From positions 104,727 to 168,726 of the forward strand of contig RQTK01001056.1 in the NCBI GenBank assembly GCA_003991915.1: a stretch of 64,000 nucleotides of DNA, given 5' to 3'. The stretch is from Elysia chlorotica (lineage: Eukaryota > Mollusca > Gastropoda > Plakobranchidae). The notes below the pieces were generated by a model. That model worked only from the letters and a program-made list of their open reading frames with translations, searched no databases and had not been told where the DNA came from. How positions within the stretch are numbered: position 1 is the stretch's first letter; each line of letters starts with the position of its first letter. This document shows, in pieces, positions 36,692 through 49,582 of this stretch. A program made the translations under genes and the position numbers.

Positions 36692-39600
36692 GTAGGTCTA
36701 CAAGAACTTTTATGTAAAACCTGAGAAAACTGATTGCGTAAAGATATTGTGGCAAAATAAGTTGATTGAGTATTATTTTATAATGGTCTACTTCTAATTT
36801 TAGCAATCTTGTCCTCAATCAATTAAACACATGAACATTCTGGGTTGCTTGCTTAGTACACTGTATTACATTGTATGATAATGGTCACAGCTGCCAGCAC
36901 CTTTTTAATCAAAATCAAAAGTACAATGTATATATTCCAGTAGTGTACCTAATTTCTTCAGATAATGCATTTTCAAACTTTATTATTTTATATATTGATC
37001 CTGTTTCACCAACATATTTCAGACCACTGCTTTGGTGGGTTTTTTTTTTCTAACTGTCCCCTTATAGACAGTAGTTGCCTAACAGAGAGATTCTCTGGCA
37101 CACTACATTTTTTTAAAATGACATATTCTATGATTGCACATGTACTTTGATAACTTGTCACTTTGTATGTGGGTGGTGAAAGTCACTGCTCTGCTACAGG
37201 GTACTCAGATCTGCCATTCATTCTGTTAAAATCAAAATCATTCCAATAGCCTTATTCCGATTTTCCGATTTTTTCCGACTAAAATTTTTCATCTCTGGGA
37301 GAGAAAAAAATTCAGGCTCTTTTTACAACCAGTGACACTGAACTGCTAGTACATGTATTACTTAGCATCAAAATCATCAACCCTGTCTTGTGCCCAGTCT
37401 GGGTGCAGTTTGGTTTTCCTTAGTAAGACTGAGCTTATACATCTCTGTCGTGTACGACACTCTCGGAATACTGGCTGGTGTGCAAGTCTCTCACGGGGTC
37501 TTCTCTTCATGTGCCCACAGTTTAAAAGGACTTATGAGACATACATTGTTATTTGTATTACTCGCATCTTTTCCCAACCCATTTTTGTTTCTAGATCAAG
37601 ACCACATGATTCACAATATTTATCTATATCACATTTACCAATTTTTTTGAAGAAAAGATAAATTATTACTTTGTTATTCGGTAGAGATTTATCATTCTAC
37701 CCAGTGTTTGCTTTCTTTGACAAGGAAAAACCAAGGGTGTGCATAGGAAAGCAAGAGAGGGTAGAGAAGCTGATGTCTGTGCATGCAGAGCGCGCTGAGT
37801 GTGTTGTAGTTTTCTCAGAATTACTCATGTCCCCAAAACTGAAAGTTAATCTGGATTTCATGATAGGCCAGTATAATTTTGTTTTGCTTAATGAACACAA
37901 ATTATCCTTTCATGGCTTTTTTTTAACATGGCCTTAGGGATGTGGTAAAAAAAGATTTTAAGTGTAGTCAATGTTGGTGATATCAGAAGGATAAAGAAAT
38001 GAATGCAATCGAAGTTAGTTTTTACAATTCATCAAGTCATCTAGTCAGCTTTACATGTACTTAGATGGGTCAACTCAAGCTGGAGTATGAAATTATTGAG
38101 ACTTCAAATTTCTCCAACATGGATCTGTTAGCAGTTTAAAAAACATAAATTAATATGTTCATGGGAAAATTTGACCATATTCATAGGTTGAGTAAAATCT
38201 GCATTTAATTTTCTATCATGCTCCTGTACGTTTTACATACAATTTATACAGATATTCTACTCCTGGAGTGTGGCAGGTCTGGGTACTGGTAATATTTGTA
38301 GTGACAGCAACTGCCTTGTGGGACAGTAAATAGTGTGTTACTTTAAAGGTCTAACCAGACTGCTCTGTCATTAAATTGTTTGCAGTGAAATCCCACTACG
38401 GCAAACTGTGTTTAAATTTAAATGAACATCAGTGAAACACTGGTATAGTGAACAGGTCCTAGAAATAAATATACATAATTTTTTTTAACTCTTTGATTCA
38501 GTCAACTCATTTATATATTTAAACTAGAGGCAAAGAAATGTGTGCTTTATTGTAGTCGTCTTGACTCAACAGTGTTTTCATTATTTTATAATAGTTTTGA
38601 ACTGTATTTGAAAGTTTAAAATAATGTTCCTTTTTCTTGTATGATATGTTCTTTATTGACCTTTTATAAATACATATTTTCGTATACATGATTAATGTAG
38701 CTGTGCACAAACAATGACTACAGTTTACAATTCTTTTTTTTTTCAATGAAATGAACCAAATTGGACATTGGGGTCTGTTATTTTTACTAAGAGTTGAAAA
38801 ATATAATCTGTATATGTAATTCTGTATTACTTAGATTATGAGCTTAAATATGTTGGATTTGGACATAGATCAAGTGCAAGGGCATGACATTTAAGCATCC
38901 TATATACTAATAAATGTTTACTTTTGAATATATCATGCTTGTATAGGCAGTATGTGTATATACTTTTATTATAGTTTATTCGGCTTATGCAAATTTTTAT
39001 TTGATTTGAAAATTGTTTGATCATAACTGTCTGCATCTCTATGGCCTCTAGCTGAGATAAGTATTTTTGTCCTGATAAGTTAAATAAAGTAATTCAATTT
39101 TCTTTTCATTCAGTTTTACCAGTTTTCCCTGTTTGTTTCATAGAAAAAAGTAACTTAATTCCGAGGTTGAGTGTGAAGTATAAGTCTCATTTTCGCATGA
39201 TTCTAATTTTTTTTCTTTTGTATGTTTTTTTTTTCAAGCTAGTGATGATATGGGTTTTTTTGTGTTTGCCTTCCTCTATCCCAATATCCCATCTGTCATA
39301 TCAACTTGCACTGTTTATTTTTCTCCCTCGTAGAGAATTTCTGTAATCTTTAAGTCTCAAATCAATGGCTCACTCACTGAGTTAACCCTAATCATTTGTT
39401 GTAAATTGCACTCTATTACTTACGCCCAGGGGTCTGTGTGAGCCCTGGCTTTTTTTATTTGTCAACATGTATATTTTAAAAAAACATGCAGTTTCAAAGG
39501 TTTAAATGTAACATACGCTCAGTGTATTGTTTTAACATAGTATGATTATTTCTGGGTAATGATTCTTCTTTTCAGAAGCTTTGCATTTGAAATTGTACCA

Positions 39601-41593
39601 TCAAGGATTTAAATTTCATACCTGTGTTGTATAAACCATGAATGTCTTCCATTACTTATTTTAAATAATGATGCAAAAAAAATACAATGCAATATTCTTC
39701 TTATATATACATTTTGTATTTAGAAGTATATTACGTTATGTTTTTTCTTGTAAAATAATACATTGTACTTTGCATAGTTGTTGCTTTTTTTTTTAATCTT
39801 TACTTTGAAACATTGAATGTTGTCATTTTTGCTCTCTACAATTTTTATTTTTATCAAGTTTTTTTTTTAACTGCTTACTGTAAAAAATAATTTTTTTTTA
39901 ATGTGCATGTTCTTCCACAATTGAATCTGGCTTAACAACACTAAACAATTACTTATGGTCTGAATTCCTCTAGATGTTTTTCTCCAAAGTTGAGCTGTTT
40001 GAGCGACTCGAGAAATTGTTTCATATAACATTTTTCTGCATCTCATCGAGATGTATCTTGCTTTCACTGCTAAGTATTTTTGTTTTGTTTCATATGATTT
40101 GCAGGCTCCTTTTTAACGCCTAAATCTTTTAATTGATTTAGACACAATTTTGACTGATTCTAGATCTCTGAAAGTGCTACATTTATATATTTCGAGGGTT
40201 AAACTTTCACTTAGATTTAAATTTAACATTTTGTTTTTAAACTGCAAATAGTTCATAGCAGACTGTACAGTTTTCCCTCTCTCACACATTTAAGAATGTG
40301 TAACTGTAAACAAAAATTTATTCTTATTAATTAAACATGTACATGTTTTTATGGTTCTCATTTCAATTGTTAAAATCTTACAATTCCACATTATGTGTAT
40401 GTGTATTTGTATATATAAGCATCATCAACCATAGTATTTGTACATGAACACAAAATTCATCCTGTGAACAGTTAAAAACTCCAGTTAATGGTTATTCTTT
40501 AAATCCTGATAGTCATACACTTGTAAGTACTCATCGAACGTACTAAATTAAAAATGCTGTTCAGTAGGCTGCAGTAAACATTCACCAAATTGCAGGTTTT
40601 TCATTTCTCTGTTTTGACTGATCGTGAAATTGGGTTTGCGTTAATTTTGATTTCCCCTTGTTGTTTTCACCTTTTCCAGTCTACTCTGATAGATGTGATT
40701 CAACAAATTTTACCGACTGTAACCTAAGTGGGTGTTGTGAATTTTACACATGTGTATATACAATTTTAGCAATGAATATGTTGTAGTCTTTTGTGTATAT
40801 TTTGATAGTATAATGTGTCAAAGCTTTCTGGTTATTTTACGATCAAATGGAACATACCAATATAAATACTTATCTTGATAGATTGACACAATATTTCTCA
40901 TTCTATGTCAAGATCATCAAACAATAAAGCACATTACAATAGTTCTGAAATAAAATCAAATAATTGACAGCTCTAGTACTAGTTGTAGTACTCGTAGAAG
41001 TAATAGTAAACACTTCTGTTTCTTTCTAGATAAATTGTTACGAGGAGTCTTATATGGTAACAAAAATAAGACAAGACCATATTTTACATTTTTGTTGTCC
41101 CATCTCAGGAAATTTATGTTCGACCTGTTTTTACAAGAGCATTAGACAAATAGCCAAAAGCACTTGCAGTAGTGTCCACTTAAGATAAATCTCTAAGGGA
41201 CAGTCTAAAGGTTTATTTTATCCCAAGTTTACATAGAACAGTGACTGTGACATACATAAGGAGGGAAATTGTTCCTTGAAAATAGTTCATACAAAAATCA
41301 ACATGTTTTCTTAAATAGGTTTTATCTTAAGCATGTTCTACGTGCATAAGGATCAATCAATGTAAATTTAAATAAGCATACCTTGTGTACATATAGGCAG
41401 TGTATCAGTGTTTTTTTATGTTATTCATGTAACCTGAAGTATAGAAATAAAAAAAAGAATTGTAACATTCAGTGAAGGAGTTATAGTTGATTTTTAAACA
41501 TAATTTCTATATGAATGTTTGTGATTACAAAAGTAGGCTGTAAGTGTAAGTGAAATGTATTAGTAACAGCAACAGTCGTAATCCCCCCTTGTC
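36692..41593 (+). other. 3' UTR and intergenic DNA after the first zinc-finger gene
   Basis: About 4.9 kb of AT-rich sequence without a supportable gene. AATAAA hexamers occur at 39083-39088 and 40923-40928. The open frames at 37353-37661 and 37671-37937 resemble no family I know and have no supporting splice or codon signal. Confidence 0.45.
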
Positions 41594-41691
41594 TCTATCT
41601 CTCTCTCTCTCTGTCTTTGTTTGTCTGTCGGATTGACTCTCTCTCTCTGTCTCTTCCCCCTCCCTCTCTCTCTCTCTGTCTCTCTCTCTCT
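41594..41691. repeat. CT-rich microsatellite before gap
   Basis: Mixed (CT)n, CTGT and CCCT repeats running into the N gap. Confidence 0.9.
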
Positions 41692-41706
41692 NNNNNNNNN
41701 NNNNNN
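41692..41706. other. Assembly gap (N)
   Basis: 15 N at the junction of a CT microsatellite and the 100-bp minisatellite. The array may be longer in the real genome. Confidence 1.
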
Positions 41707-42800
41707 CCTCCCCCGGACTATGCCCTAGACTGCATCAAACACTACCCCAGACTGCCCCGGACACTACCCTAGACTGCACCGAACACTGCCCCGGACACTA
41801 CCCTAGACTGCCCCGGACTATGCCCTAGACTGCATCAAACACTACCCCAGACTGCCCCGGACACTACCCTAGACTGCACCGAACACTGCCCCGGACACTA
41901 CCCTAGACTGCCCCGGACTATGCCCTAGACTGCATCAAACACTACCCCAGACTGCCCCGGACACTACCCTAGACTGCACCGAACACTGCCCCGGACACTA
42001 CCCTAGACTGCCCCGGACTATGCCCTAGACTGCATCGAACACTACCCCAGACTGCCCCGGACACTACCCTAGACTGCACCGAACACTGCCCCGGACACTA
42101 CCCTAGACTGCCCCGGACTATGCCCTAGACTGCATCAAACACTACCCCAGACTGCCCCGGACACTACCCTAGACTGCACCGAACACTGCCCCGGACACTA
42201 CCCTAGACTGCCCCGGACTATGCCCTAGACTGCATCAAACACTACCCCAGACTGCCCCGGACACTACCCTAGACTGCACCGAACACTGCCCCGGACACTA
42301 CCCTAGACTGCCCCGGACTATGCCCTAGACTGCATCGAACACTACCCCAGACTGCCCCGGACACTACCCTAGACTGCACCGAACACTGCCCCGGACACTA
42401 CCCTAGACTGCCCCGGACTATGCCCTAGACTGCATCAAACACTACCCCAGACTGCCCCGGACACTACCCTAGACTGCACCGAACACTGCCCCGGACACTA
42501 CCCTAGACTGCCCCGGACTATGCCCTAGACTGCATCAAACACTACCCCAGACTGCCCCGGACACTACCCTAGACTGCACCGAACACTGCCCCGGACACTA
42601 CCCTAGACTGCCCCGGACTATGCCCTAGACTGCATCGAACACTACCCCAGACTGCCCCGGACACTACCCTAGACTGCACCGAACACTGCCCCGGACTATG
42701 CCATAGACTGCCCCGGACTATGCCCTAGACTGCATCGAACACTACCCTAGACTGCCCCGGACACTACCCTAGACTGCCCTGAACACTGCCCCAGAATGCC
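41707..42800. repeat. 100-bp minisatellite, about 10.5 copies
   Basis: Units start with CCCCGGACTATGCCCTAGAC at 41711, 41811, 41911 and so on to 42611, at exactly 100-bp spacing and nearly identical. Position 27 of the unit is A or G in the order A A A G A A G A A G, so the array has a 300-bp higher-order repeat. Inside, the unit is built of degenerate shorter words (CCCCGGACACTACCCTAGACTG and variants). The last copies, from about 42690, are diverged. Much GC-richer than its surroundings. No open frame persists because 100 is not a multiple of three. Confidence 0.97.
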
Positions 42801-42844
42801 CCGGACTTCTCCGGACACTACCGCGAACTTCCTTGGGGGTGGGG

Positions 42845-43107
42845 GGTGGGTGCGATGGCCCTGGGGTAGAACGTCAGCTTTCGATGCAATAGGCCCGTGG
42901 TTCGAGCCCTGTCGATTTCATACCCTACTGGTTGGGTCGGTGTCAGCATAAAATGTGATGTGCTGAGACAGATGTCATGGTATCCACGCCCTGTCTCGTG
43001 TGAAGCAGCAGATAAAATTGTCATACGTCAGTGTCGGGCCCGTCCACAATATAGTCTATATAGTGCTGATGTAGGACGTTAAACCAACGCAACTAACAAC
43101 TAACTAA
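42845..43107 (+). repeat. tRNA-derived SINE, full-length copy
   Basis: Head with GTGGTTCGAGCCC as B box. The body TTGGGTCGGTGTCAGCATAA, GTCATGGTATCCACGCCCTG and CCGTCCACAATATAGTCTAT match the copy at 25162-25443. The tail is ACCAACGCAACTAACAACTAACTAAC. It sits directly after the minisatellite. Confidence 0.85.
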
Positions 43108-43582
43108 CCGCGGACTGCTCAGGACACTACTCCGACTGGAATGAAACTTATTATGATAACTATTTTGACTGATGCACTTGTTTAATTTATCGATGGTAGA
43201 TGGTAGCTTTCGAAGCTCCCCCCCCCCAAAAAAAAAACAAAAAAAAAAACAATAACCAACAACCAATCAAACCACAAACAACAATCTGTTGGTGCTGGCT
43301 GACCATCGAATCCTACGCCGTTGGAGGTCTAGATGATAATGGTTTTTTTTCTGACTCAATCAATATGGCCTGAATTGGTCATTGTTATTGTTTCATAAAC
43401 ACGGGTTTCTCAATTTAAATATGTTTATCTAGATCTATTTGAACTTTATCCAACCCGCACAGTATTTTGACTTGAACATAGAGATCTATAACATACATCA
43501 AGATTAGAAAATAATCTTTTTACTGAAAATCTACGACACAGTCTGGGAGCAAAAATAATCTTCAAGAAAAAATGGGCGCAGC

Positions 43583-43623
43583 TACACACACACACACACA
43601 CATACACACATACACACACACAC
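43583..43623. repeat. (CA)n microsatellite
   Basis: CA repeat with two CATA interruptions. Confidence 0.95.
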
Positions 43624-45480
43624 CTATAGCAGAGAACACATGTGATTAGTTAGTTGGGAAAATTTGGAAAGGCAATCGGAAGTCTTGCATGTAAGATTAC
43701 CGAGTACGTAGCCACTAACTCTAGGTTTAGGGCTAGGTACACTATGACTGTGTACGTAGACACTCTCTTATCATGTTGTGCATGATTGACTGCGTAAACT
43801 CTGACCTCAGTGACCTGTTATTGACCTCTCAAACATGGAGTCTTCGCAAACCAGCTCACTCGTGTATCTAGATCTAGATCTAGATTATAGTTGGCTTCAA
43901 TCAAGTTTCATAATCACATGCTTCTAATATAAAACAAAAACAACAAACGAACACATTTCTATGGTAAACATTATTTCTTATTTAGATTTAATATAGATTA
44001 TATTGAGGGCTTTGAGTGAGCGTGTATAAATCGAGAGAGTCTCATATTAAAATTTAGGCACTCCAGTTTTGTGGTCCCAAGCCTGTGGGCGATCCGATCA
44101 AATGGGTGGATGGGCGGAATTCGATTATTAAAATTCAATAAAATACCGGCCAGCCTTATTCCCTGTCTTTTTTTTAAATTATTTTTTCTTTTAAGATTGA
44201 ATACCTGCCAGCTGTACTCCCTGTCTTTTATGTTAAATTCTTTTTATTGTATTATATTGTCATGATTTGTTTGATTAAAAAAGACAGGGAGTGATTTGAT
44301 TGCATTCAACTGTTTATTTGAACACGGGTACAATGCGGGCAGGGAAGGGTGTGGGAACAAACATACACAAGCACATAAGATTGAAATGATTTATAAAGAA
44401 ATTGAAACTGTAGCTTTGTCCCTCACACTGAAACTCACTTGCTCTGTCTCTCTCTTTCTCTCTCCACAGGTTGACTTAATCCGATGTAATCAAATCCTAC
44501 CCACTCGCCCCTCAAATTGTGCCCACCCACCCGGTTGAACAAAAAGGAAAACTGAAATTATTTTTTGTAATTCTGGTTTGATACTCTTGAATAATATCAA
44601 CCTTACCCCTTTGAACAACTAACCCTTTAAGGGCAAAAAAAATAATCTTGGAATACCAGCGGTTGGGAAGGGACTGGAATAAAAAAAAGGAAAACTGAAA
44701 TGAACTCCAACTTATGGATCAAAGTTTGGACCACTTTTGTTTCCAATTGATCAAGCTGTGTCAGTATTTAATGTGATCAGCTGAGCCAAAAGCCCTTGAA
44801 CCCCAATTTTGTCTATGTGACAGCTCACATACTTGTCGGACAAAAGTCTTGGCATTTGATTGTGATATAGCAGATGAATGTTGAGAAAGCAACAAACCAA
44901 ACCAACCAACCAAACCAACCTAAACTTCAGCTTATATAATTTTTTAGGCCTTAGAAGTACCTGTCTATATTATTTTAATCGCTGCCATAGTTCAGTCCTA
45001 AAGTAAAATGTCTTTTTTTTTTGTAGGCCCCTAATGTGTATCCTGCCAATATAAAAGTTAATTCATTCTCAAACAATTTGAATTATGACATTCCTGCTTT
45101 AATACATGTACTTTAAGTGTCGCAACATTTGAATTGTACAATGTACCTTGATCTACTATTAAGTACCAAGTAGTTGATACATTAATCAGTGCAAAACATG
45201 ATACTTGATAAATGTTTCATAAGATTTTGAAAATAATATTTTATTTGATAACCTATAAAACAGTTCCATTGATTTTAAAACCAGTAAAAGTGATTTACCC
45301 ATTGAATGGCAATTTTATCAGAATTTTAGAAATTACTTAAAGAGGTTTGACAAATTTTGTGTAGGCTAAGAGTGAAACAATGTTGAAGATGAAATACGTG
45401 TATTTCCTCTTTGCACAAGCCTTGATTTTTTTGTTTTTTTCGAATTTCCAAATTATTATGTCTTGTTCTTTCTTTCACAG
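43624..45480. other. Region upstream of the second zinc-finger gene
   Basis: No coding exon recognised. It holds AGATCTAG clusters near 43865, a doubled CCAGC.TTATTCCCTGTCTTT-like segment (about 44150 and 44205), and a decayed SINE at 44740-44930. A strong 3' splice site (TTCTTTCTTTCACAG) ends at 45480, so a 5' UTR intron is likely, as for the paralogue. Confidence 0.45.
44740..44930 (+). repeat. Decayed SINE copy
   Basis: CAAGCTGTGTCAGTATTTAA then TGTGATCAGCTGAG matches the SINE body, followed by a (CAACCAAAC)-like tail at about 44890-44930. The tRNA head is not recognisable. Confidence 0.5.
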
Positions 45481-45628
45481 GTCACACCATAATTGGCAAT
45501 CTGTTGCAGTATTCACATGGGACTTAAGTTGTCAAGACTGGGCGGTACAGCTGTATCCCTGAATTTTTTCATAAATTATGAATAGTTGCAGAAGCAACCA
45601 TAACTTGCAGTAATCAGAAAAAGACTGA

Positions 45629-48600
45629 ATGAATTTTGTTCTTATGTCTTCAGTAGAACATAGCTGCACACCAAGAAATCACTTGGGAATGTTTGGTTTG
45701 CAGAGCATGGGTGTACCATTAGATAAAAACTTCCAATGTTTTCTTTGCTCAGAAAAGTTTATTTCAGCTTCAGGCCTGGCAGACCACATTGAGAGCCACA
45801 GTGTCCAAAAAGCATTCCACTGTGGATTTTGTTCTGAAAGTTTCCATGAAAATTCAGACATTTTATTACATCTCGCTTCAGTACATGGAGGGCTCCCTGT
45901 TCTCTACAACTGTAGCATGTGCAAAGTAGCCTTTCAAGTACTTTTGGCTTTAGAGAAACATGTTGCTGGCTGTGAGGGAAACATCTGCTGCGAGTCTGAG
46001 TTGGGTAGTCCTGCAGGAAAAGCTCAATTTGAGAGTGATGGATATTTGAACTCTGAAAAAACTAAGGATAAAACTATTAAACATCTTTTGAACAGAAAAA
46101 GTGGTGGTAATGCATCTAAAAGAGTCTCGTTTGGTAAAATAGGTGACGAGATCTATCCTAGGAATACAGAGCGTGTTTCCAACAGTGATGAACTTGATGT
46201 TTTAGGAAATGAGTGCCGTTCCTCAGACTTTCTCAGATTAAGTGAAGTTTCAAATAAGGATACTTCAGTTTCACAAACAGCAAAAATAGTACATGTATCA
46301 GGGAAGACAGATACTAGAAGCTTGCAGTGTGAGCAGGTATGCAGTTCACCTAAGACCCAAAAACTTCAAGATGACAAAATTAGAGATGGAACAGTAGTTG
46401 ACAAATCTGAACACTTAGAAGGGATCAATGTTAATGTCGGTCATGATGAAATATTAGCGGTGGATAGCAAAAACACACCTGGCACTTTGGTGATATCGCA
46501 TGGTATAAAAGCAAAAGTTACACCATGTATCTCTTCTAAAAAACAAAAGAGACGAAGGAGCTGGAAACAGAGAGATTTTCCTAAAGAAAAAAGCAAAAGA
46601 TTTAATTCACGAAAAGATGTGAAAGATTTTATGTGCCAAATATGTAATCAGGCATGCAACAACCAAGAGACTCTGGAAGAGCATATCCCATCTCACGCTT
46701 TAGAAGAATGTTACAGCATACGGTGCATTAAATGTGATGTCTGTTTTGATGATGCTGAGTTACTAGAGAAGCATTTGGAAGAGACTGATTGCTCAGGCTT
46801 TAAGTGTAGCAAGTGCCCCCAGTCTTTTGGTTTAGAAGCTTTATTATTAAAGCACACTGTTTTAGCTCACAAGCAAGGATTTCAAATGGAGTGTAGCAAA
46901 TGTAGTAAAATCTGTTCCTCCCAGTACAGTTGGGCCCGCCATGAAGCAACCCATGCAGAATCACAACCATACATGTGCAAAATTTGTGGCAAACACCTCA
47001 GCAGTCTTGAACATGTTCTTCGGTACCATCTACCGACAGCTCACAAACTACGTAAAAACAAGGGAGATAAAAAGACGTCCACATTTAGTAGTGTAAAAGA
47101 ATCAGGAGACAAGAAAGTTGGAAGTTGCAATTGGGGAGATATAAATAATAAATCCACTTTCCATAAAAAGCGTCGTGTGAGTTCTAAACCATTAACATCT
47201 TTAGCTACCAAGAAGTCAAAAGTAAAAGAATTTTCATATTCTCACTTGCCTGTTAACGAAAGTAAAGAAATTGACCAAAAAAGATGGGTTTGTCTTGATT
47301 GTGATATTTGTGGAGGGAAAGTGTCCGACCATCAAGCTCTTACCTTCCATAGATCACATCATTTCATGGAGGACAAATCTATTATTCATTGCAGTGGCTG
47401 TCCTGAAACATTTAGTCGACTGTCTGACTTGACGTCCCATGTTCAACAGAAACAATGCTCAAAGTTCGCTTGTGTGGACTGCGGACAAATGTTTCCAACA
47501 GAGGAGAGTTTTGTGCTCCACAGATCTGAAAGTCACGTTTTGTCCCTGGAGTCAGGATTGTACAGCTGCATGGAATGCCACAGAGCTTTGAACATCACTC
47601 TGCATATGTTGACCACTCGGCGGAGCATGTGACTTCCAAACCCTTTCAGTGTAATATATGCAGTGCAAGCTTCTCCTCAGGCATGTTGCTAGAAGCACAT
47701 TTGGCTGAGACCCACACACTCATTAAGAATGATCAGGAAACTAATGCTTATAAATGTGCACAATGCCTTGAGACTTTTAGATCCAAAACAGCTATCAGGA
47801 TACACCGACGGTTTCATATGAATAGAGAAGTTCTATTTGAAAACAAAGAAGACGTGCATAAACCAGAATCTAGTTTTGCCTCCTACATGACACCCTATTA
47901 CTGTAAGATTTGCTTCGTTGGTTTTAGTGGAGCTGTTCACCTTGAGAGGCATGAGCAGCTGCATAGTGCTGTGGTTGACAAACCAAAATGCCATATATGC
48001 GGACAGATTTTTCTTCGGAACTGCTATCTGAAGGTACATTTAGGTCACCACAACAGACCCTTTTTGTGCACTGCATGTGGGAAAACATTTTCTTCCTCAT
48101 CGACTTTGAAACACCACAACTTGGCTTATCATTCAGCGGTGAATCCTTTTCAGTGCAAACAATGCAATAGGTTTTACTCCAGCCAGGGTGCCCTTAGACA
48201 TCACATGAAAAGCCATTTAGGGGAAAAAAGGTTCGAATGCAAAATTTGTGGCAAAAAGTTCTACGATTCAACTTGCCTTGAATCCCACATCCTGAATCAT
48301 TGTGCAGAGAAGCAATACAAATGCAAGGTGTGTGATTATGAATGTCGACACAGATCTGTTTTGTCAAGACACATGGACATGCACACTGGTGTTAAGAGGT
48401 ATAAGTGCTCTTACTGTGGCATGCGCTTCAGACAACAGTCTGGCTGGAAAGCACACCTTACCATACACACAGGTGAGAAAAATTATGAATGTGAATTTTG
48501 TGGTAAACGATTTGCTCGAAAAGACTATCTCAATGTCCATGTCCTTACTCACACTAAAGAGAAACCTATGGTTTGCCCAATATGCGGTGACAGATTTGCT

Positions 48601-48900
48601 GTTACTAGTAATCTAAATGTGCATGTGAGGAAAGTGCATGGAGAAAAAGACTACAAATGGTTCCAAGAGCAGAAGGTGAAAAGCAAGATGCTAAACCATG
48701 CACCTGGGGTTCACCATACTTGGCCAGTCCAGGATACCAATGCTGTTTCTACAACGACCACGCCCCTTCCAAACCCCACAGCTGCAGCAGTCAACAGTGT
48801 TATGTGTCCACCCCCAATACACCCACCACCTGTCTATGACCCGGATACCAGCAGTGGTCACCCCATGTATCACCAAACACAACGGATGTTTTATTGGTGA
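45629..48900 (+). CDS. Poly-zinc-finger protein, about 23 fingers, one frameshift
   Basis: Paralogue of the gene at 32750-36691. Two overlapping frames: 45629-47632 (fingers 1-11 and the start of 12) and 47575-48900 (rest of finger 12 to 23). The frame changes once, at 47582-47586, inside finger 12. A single missing base there explains it, and both sides align to the intact paralogue finger for finger. Fingers 1-3 are N-terminal, followed by a Ser/Lys-rich linker. One five-finger module (4-8: HALEECYSIRC, TDCSGF, FGLEALL, WARHE) stands where the paralogue has three. Fingers 19-23 end VHGEKDYKWFQEQK, as in the paralogue, then a Pro/Thr-rich tail closes the protein. It is either a sequencing or assembly error, a recent pseudogene, or (less likely) a real frameshift. 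Total about 1090 aa if continuous. Confidence 0.85.
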
Positions 48901-49140
48901 GCCTTAACCTACCAAGCACTGTACTACATGTATTCATATTAATATTGATGCTCCAATAGGCTTACCTTGGAGTTGGACCAAAGCACCGTCTAGACCTAGA
49001 ACTAGAGTTTAAAGTATGTCTATTTAAGCTTTTCAATTTTACCTGTGCTAGGAGTACATGTACTACTACTAGAAGTGAGTATGTCACCCTATTGCCGTGG
49101 ACGGGCTTAGACTAGAGTCTAGATACTTCTAGCTAATTCT

Positions 49141-49160
49141 TCAACCTTCTCGAAGGTTGA
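49141..49160. promoter_or_regulatory. Palindrome with heat-shock-element core
   Basis: TCAACCTTCTCGAAGGTTGA has 9-bp arms around TC and contains the nTTCnnGAAn core of HSF sites. It lies in the 3' region of the second zinc-finger gene, so it may equally be an RNA hairpin before the poly(A) signal at 49182. Confidence 0.25.
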
Positions 49161-49181
49161 GTAGATATAGAAGGCGGAATG

Positions 49182-49187
49182 AATAAA
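49182..49187 (+). promoter_or_regulatory. Candidate poly(A) signal of the second zinc-finger gene
   Basis: AATAAA 282 bp after the stop codon at 48900; the first canonical hexamer downstream of it that I noted. Confidence 0.45.
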
Positions 49188-49582
49188 ACATGTGAGCTAA
49201 AGCCTGGAATGTTGTCGAGTGGTCTTGGGTGAGGTAGAAGGCTTAGAGATTTTGTAAAGATGTGTCTTGTTTATATATAAGAGCAGTGCACGGTAGAGGG
49301 GTATAGAATGGTTTTTGCAGATTGAGAAATGTTTGAACTTTATGCTTACGCACTATGCCCATGTTGTAAATTCGAGGGCTGAGAATCAACTTGTTCTATC
49401 TCCACTTTGGCACGAACTGAGAAAATCGACTTTAAAAATTTGACATTGCATAACTCATCACAGTAACAAGCAATTTTAATGAAATTTTGGATTATTCATT
49501 CAGGTGTTATCGGCAACATGGTTGTAGGTCTTATGCTATGATTTTATTTATGGTTTATGAGTAATGCAATTTCAAAAATGGA

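Noticed and set aside
37353..37937. Two overlapping open frames of 86-103 codons after the first zinc-finger gene.
   Set aside because: No family resemblance, poor start context and AT-rich codon use like the flanks.
41707..42800. CRISPR-like regularly spaced repeat.
   Set aside because: Units are contiguous with no unique spacers, and the context is eukaryotic; it is a minisatellite.
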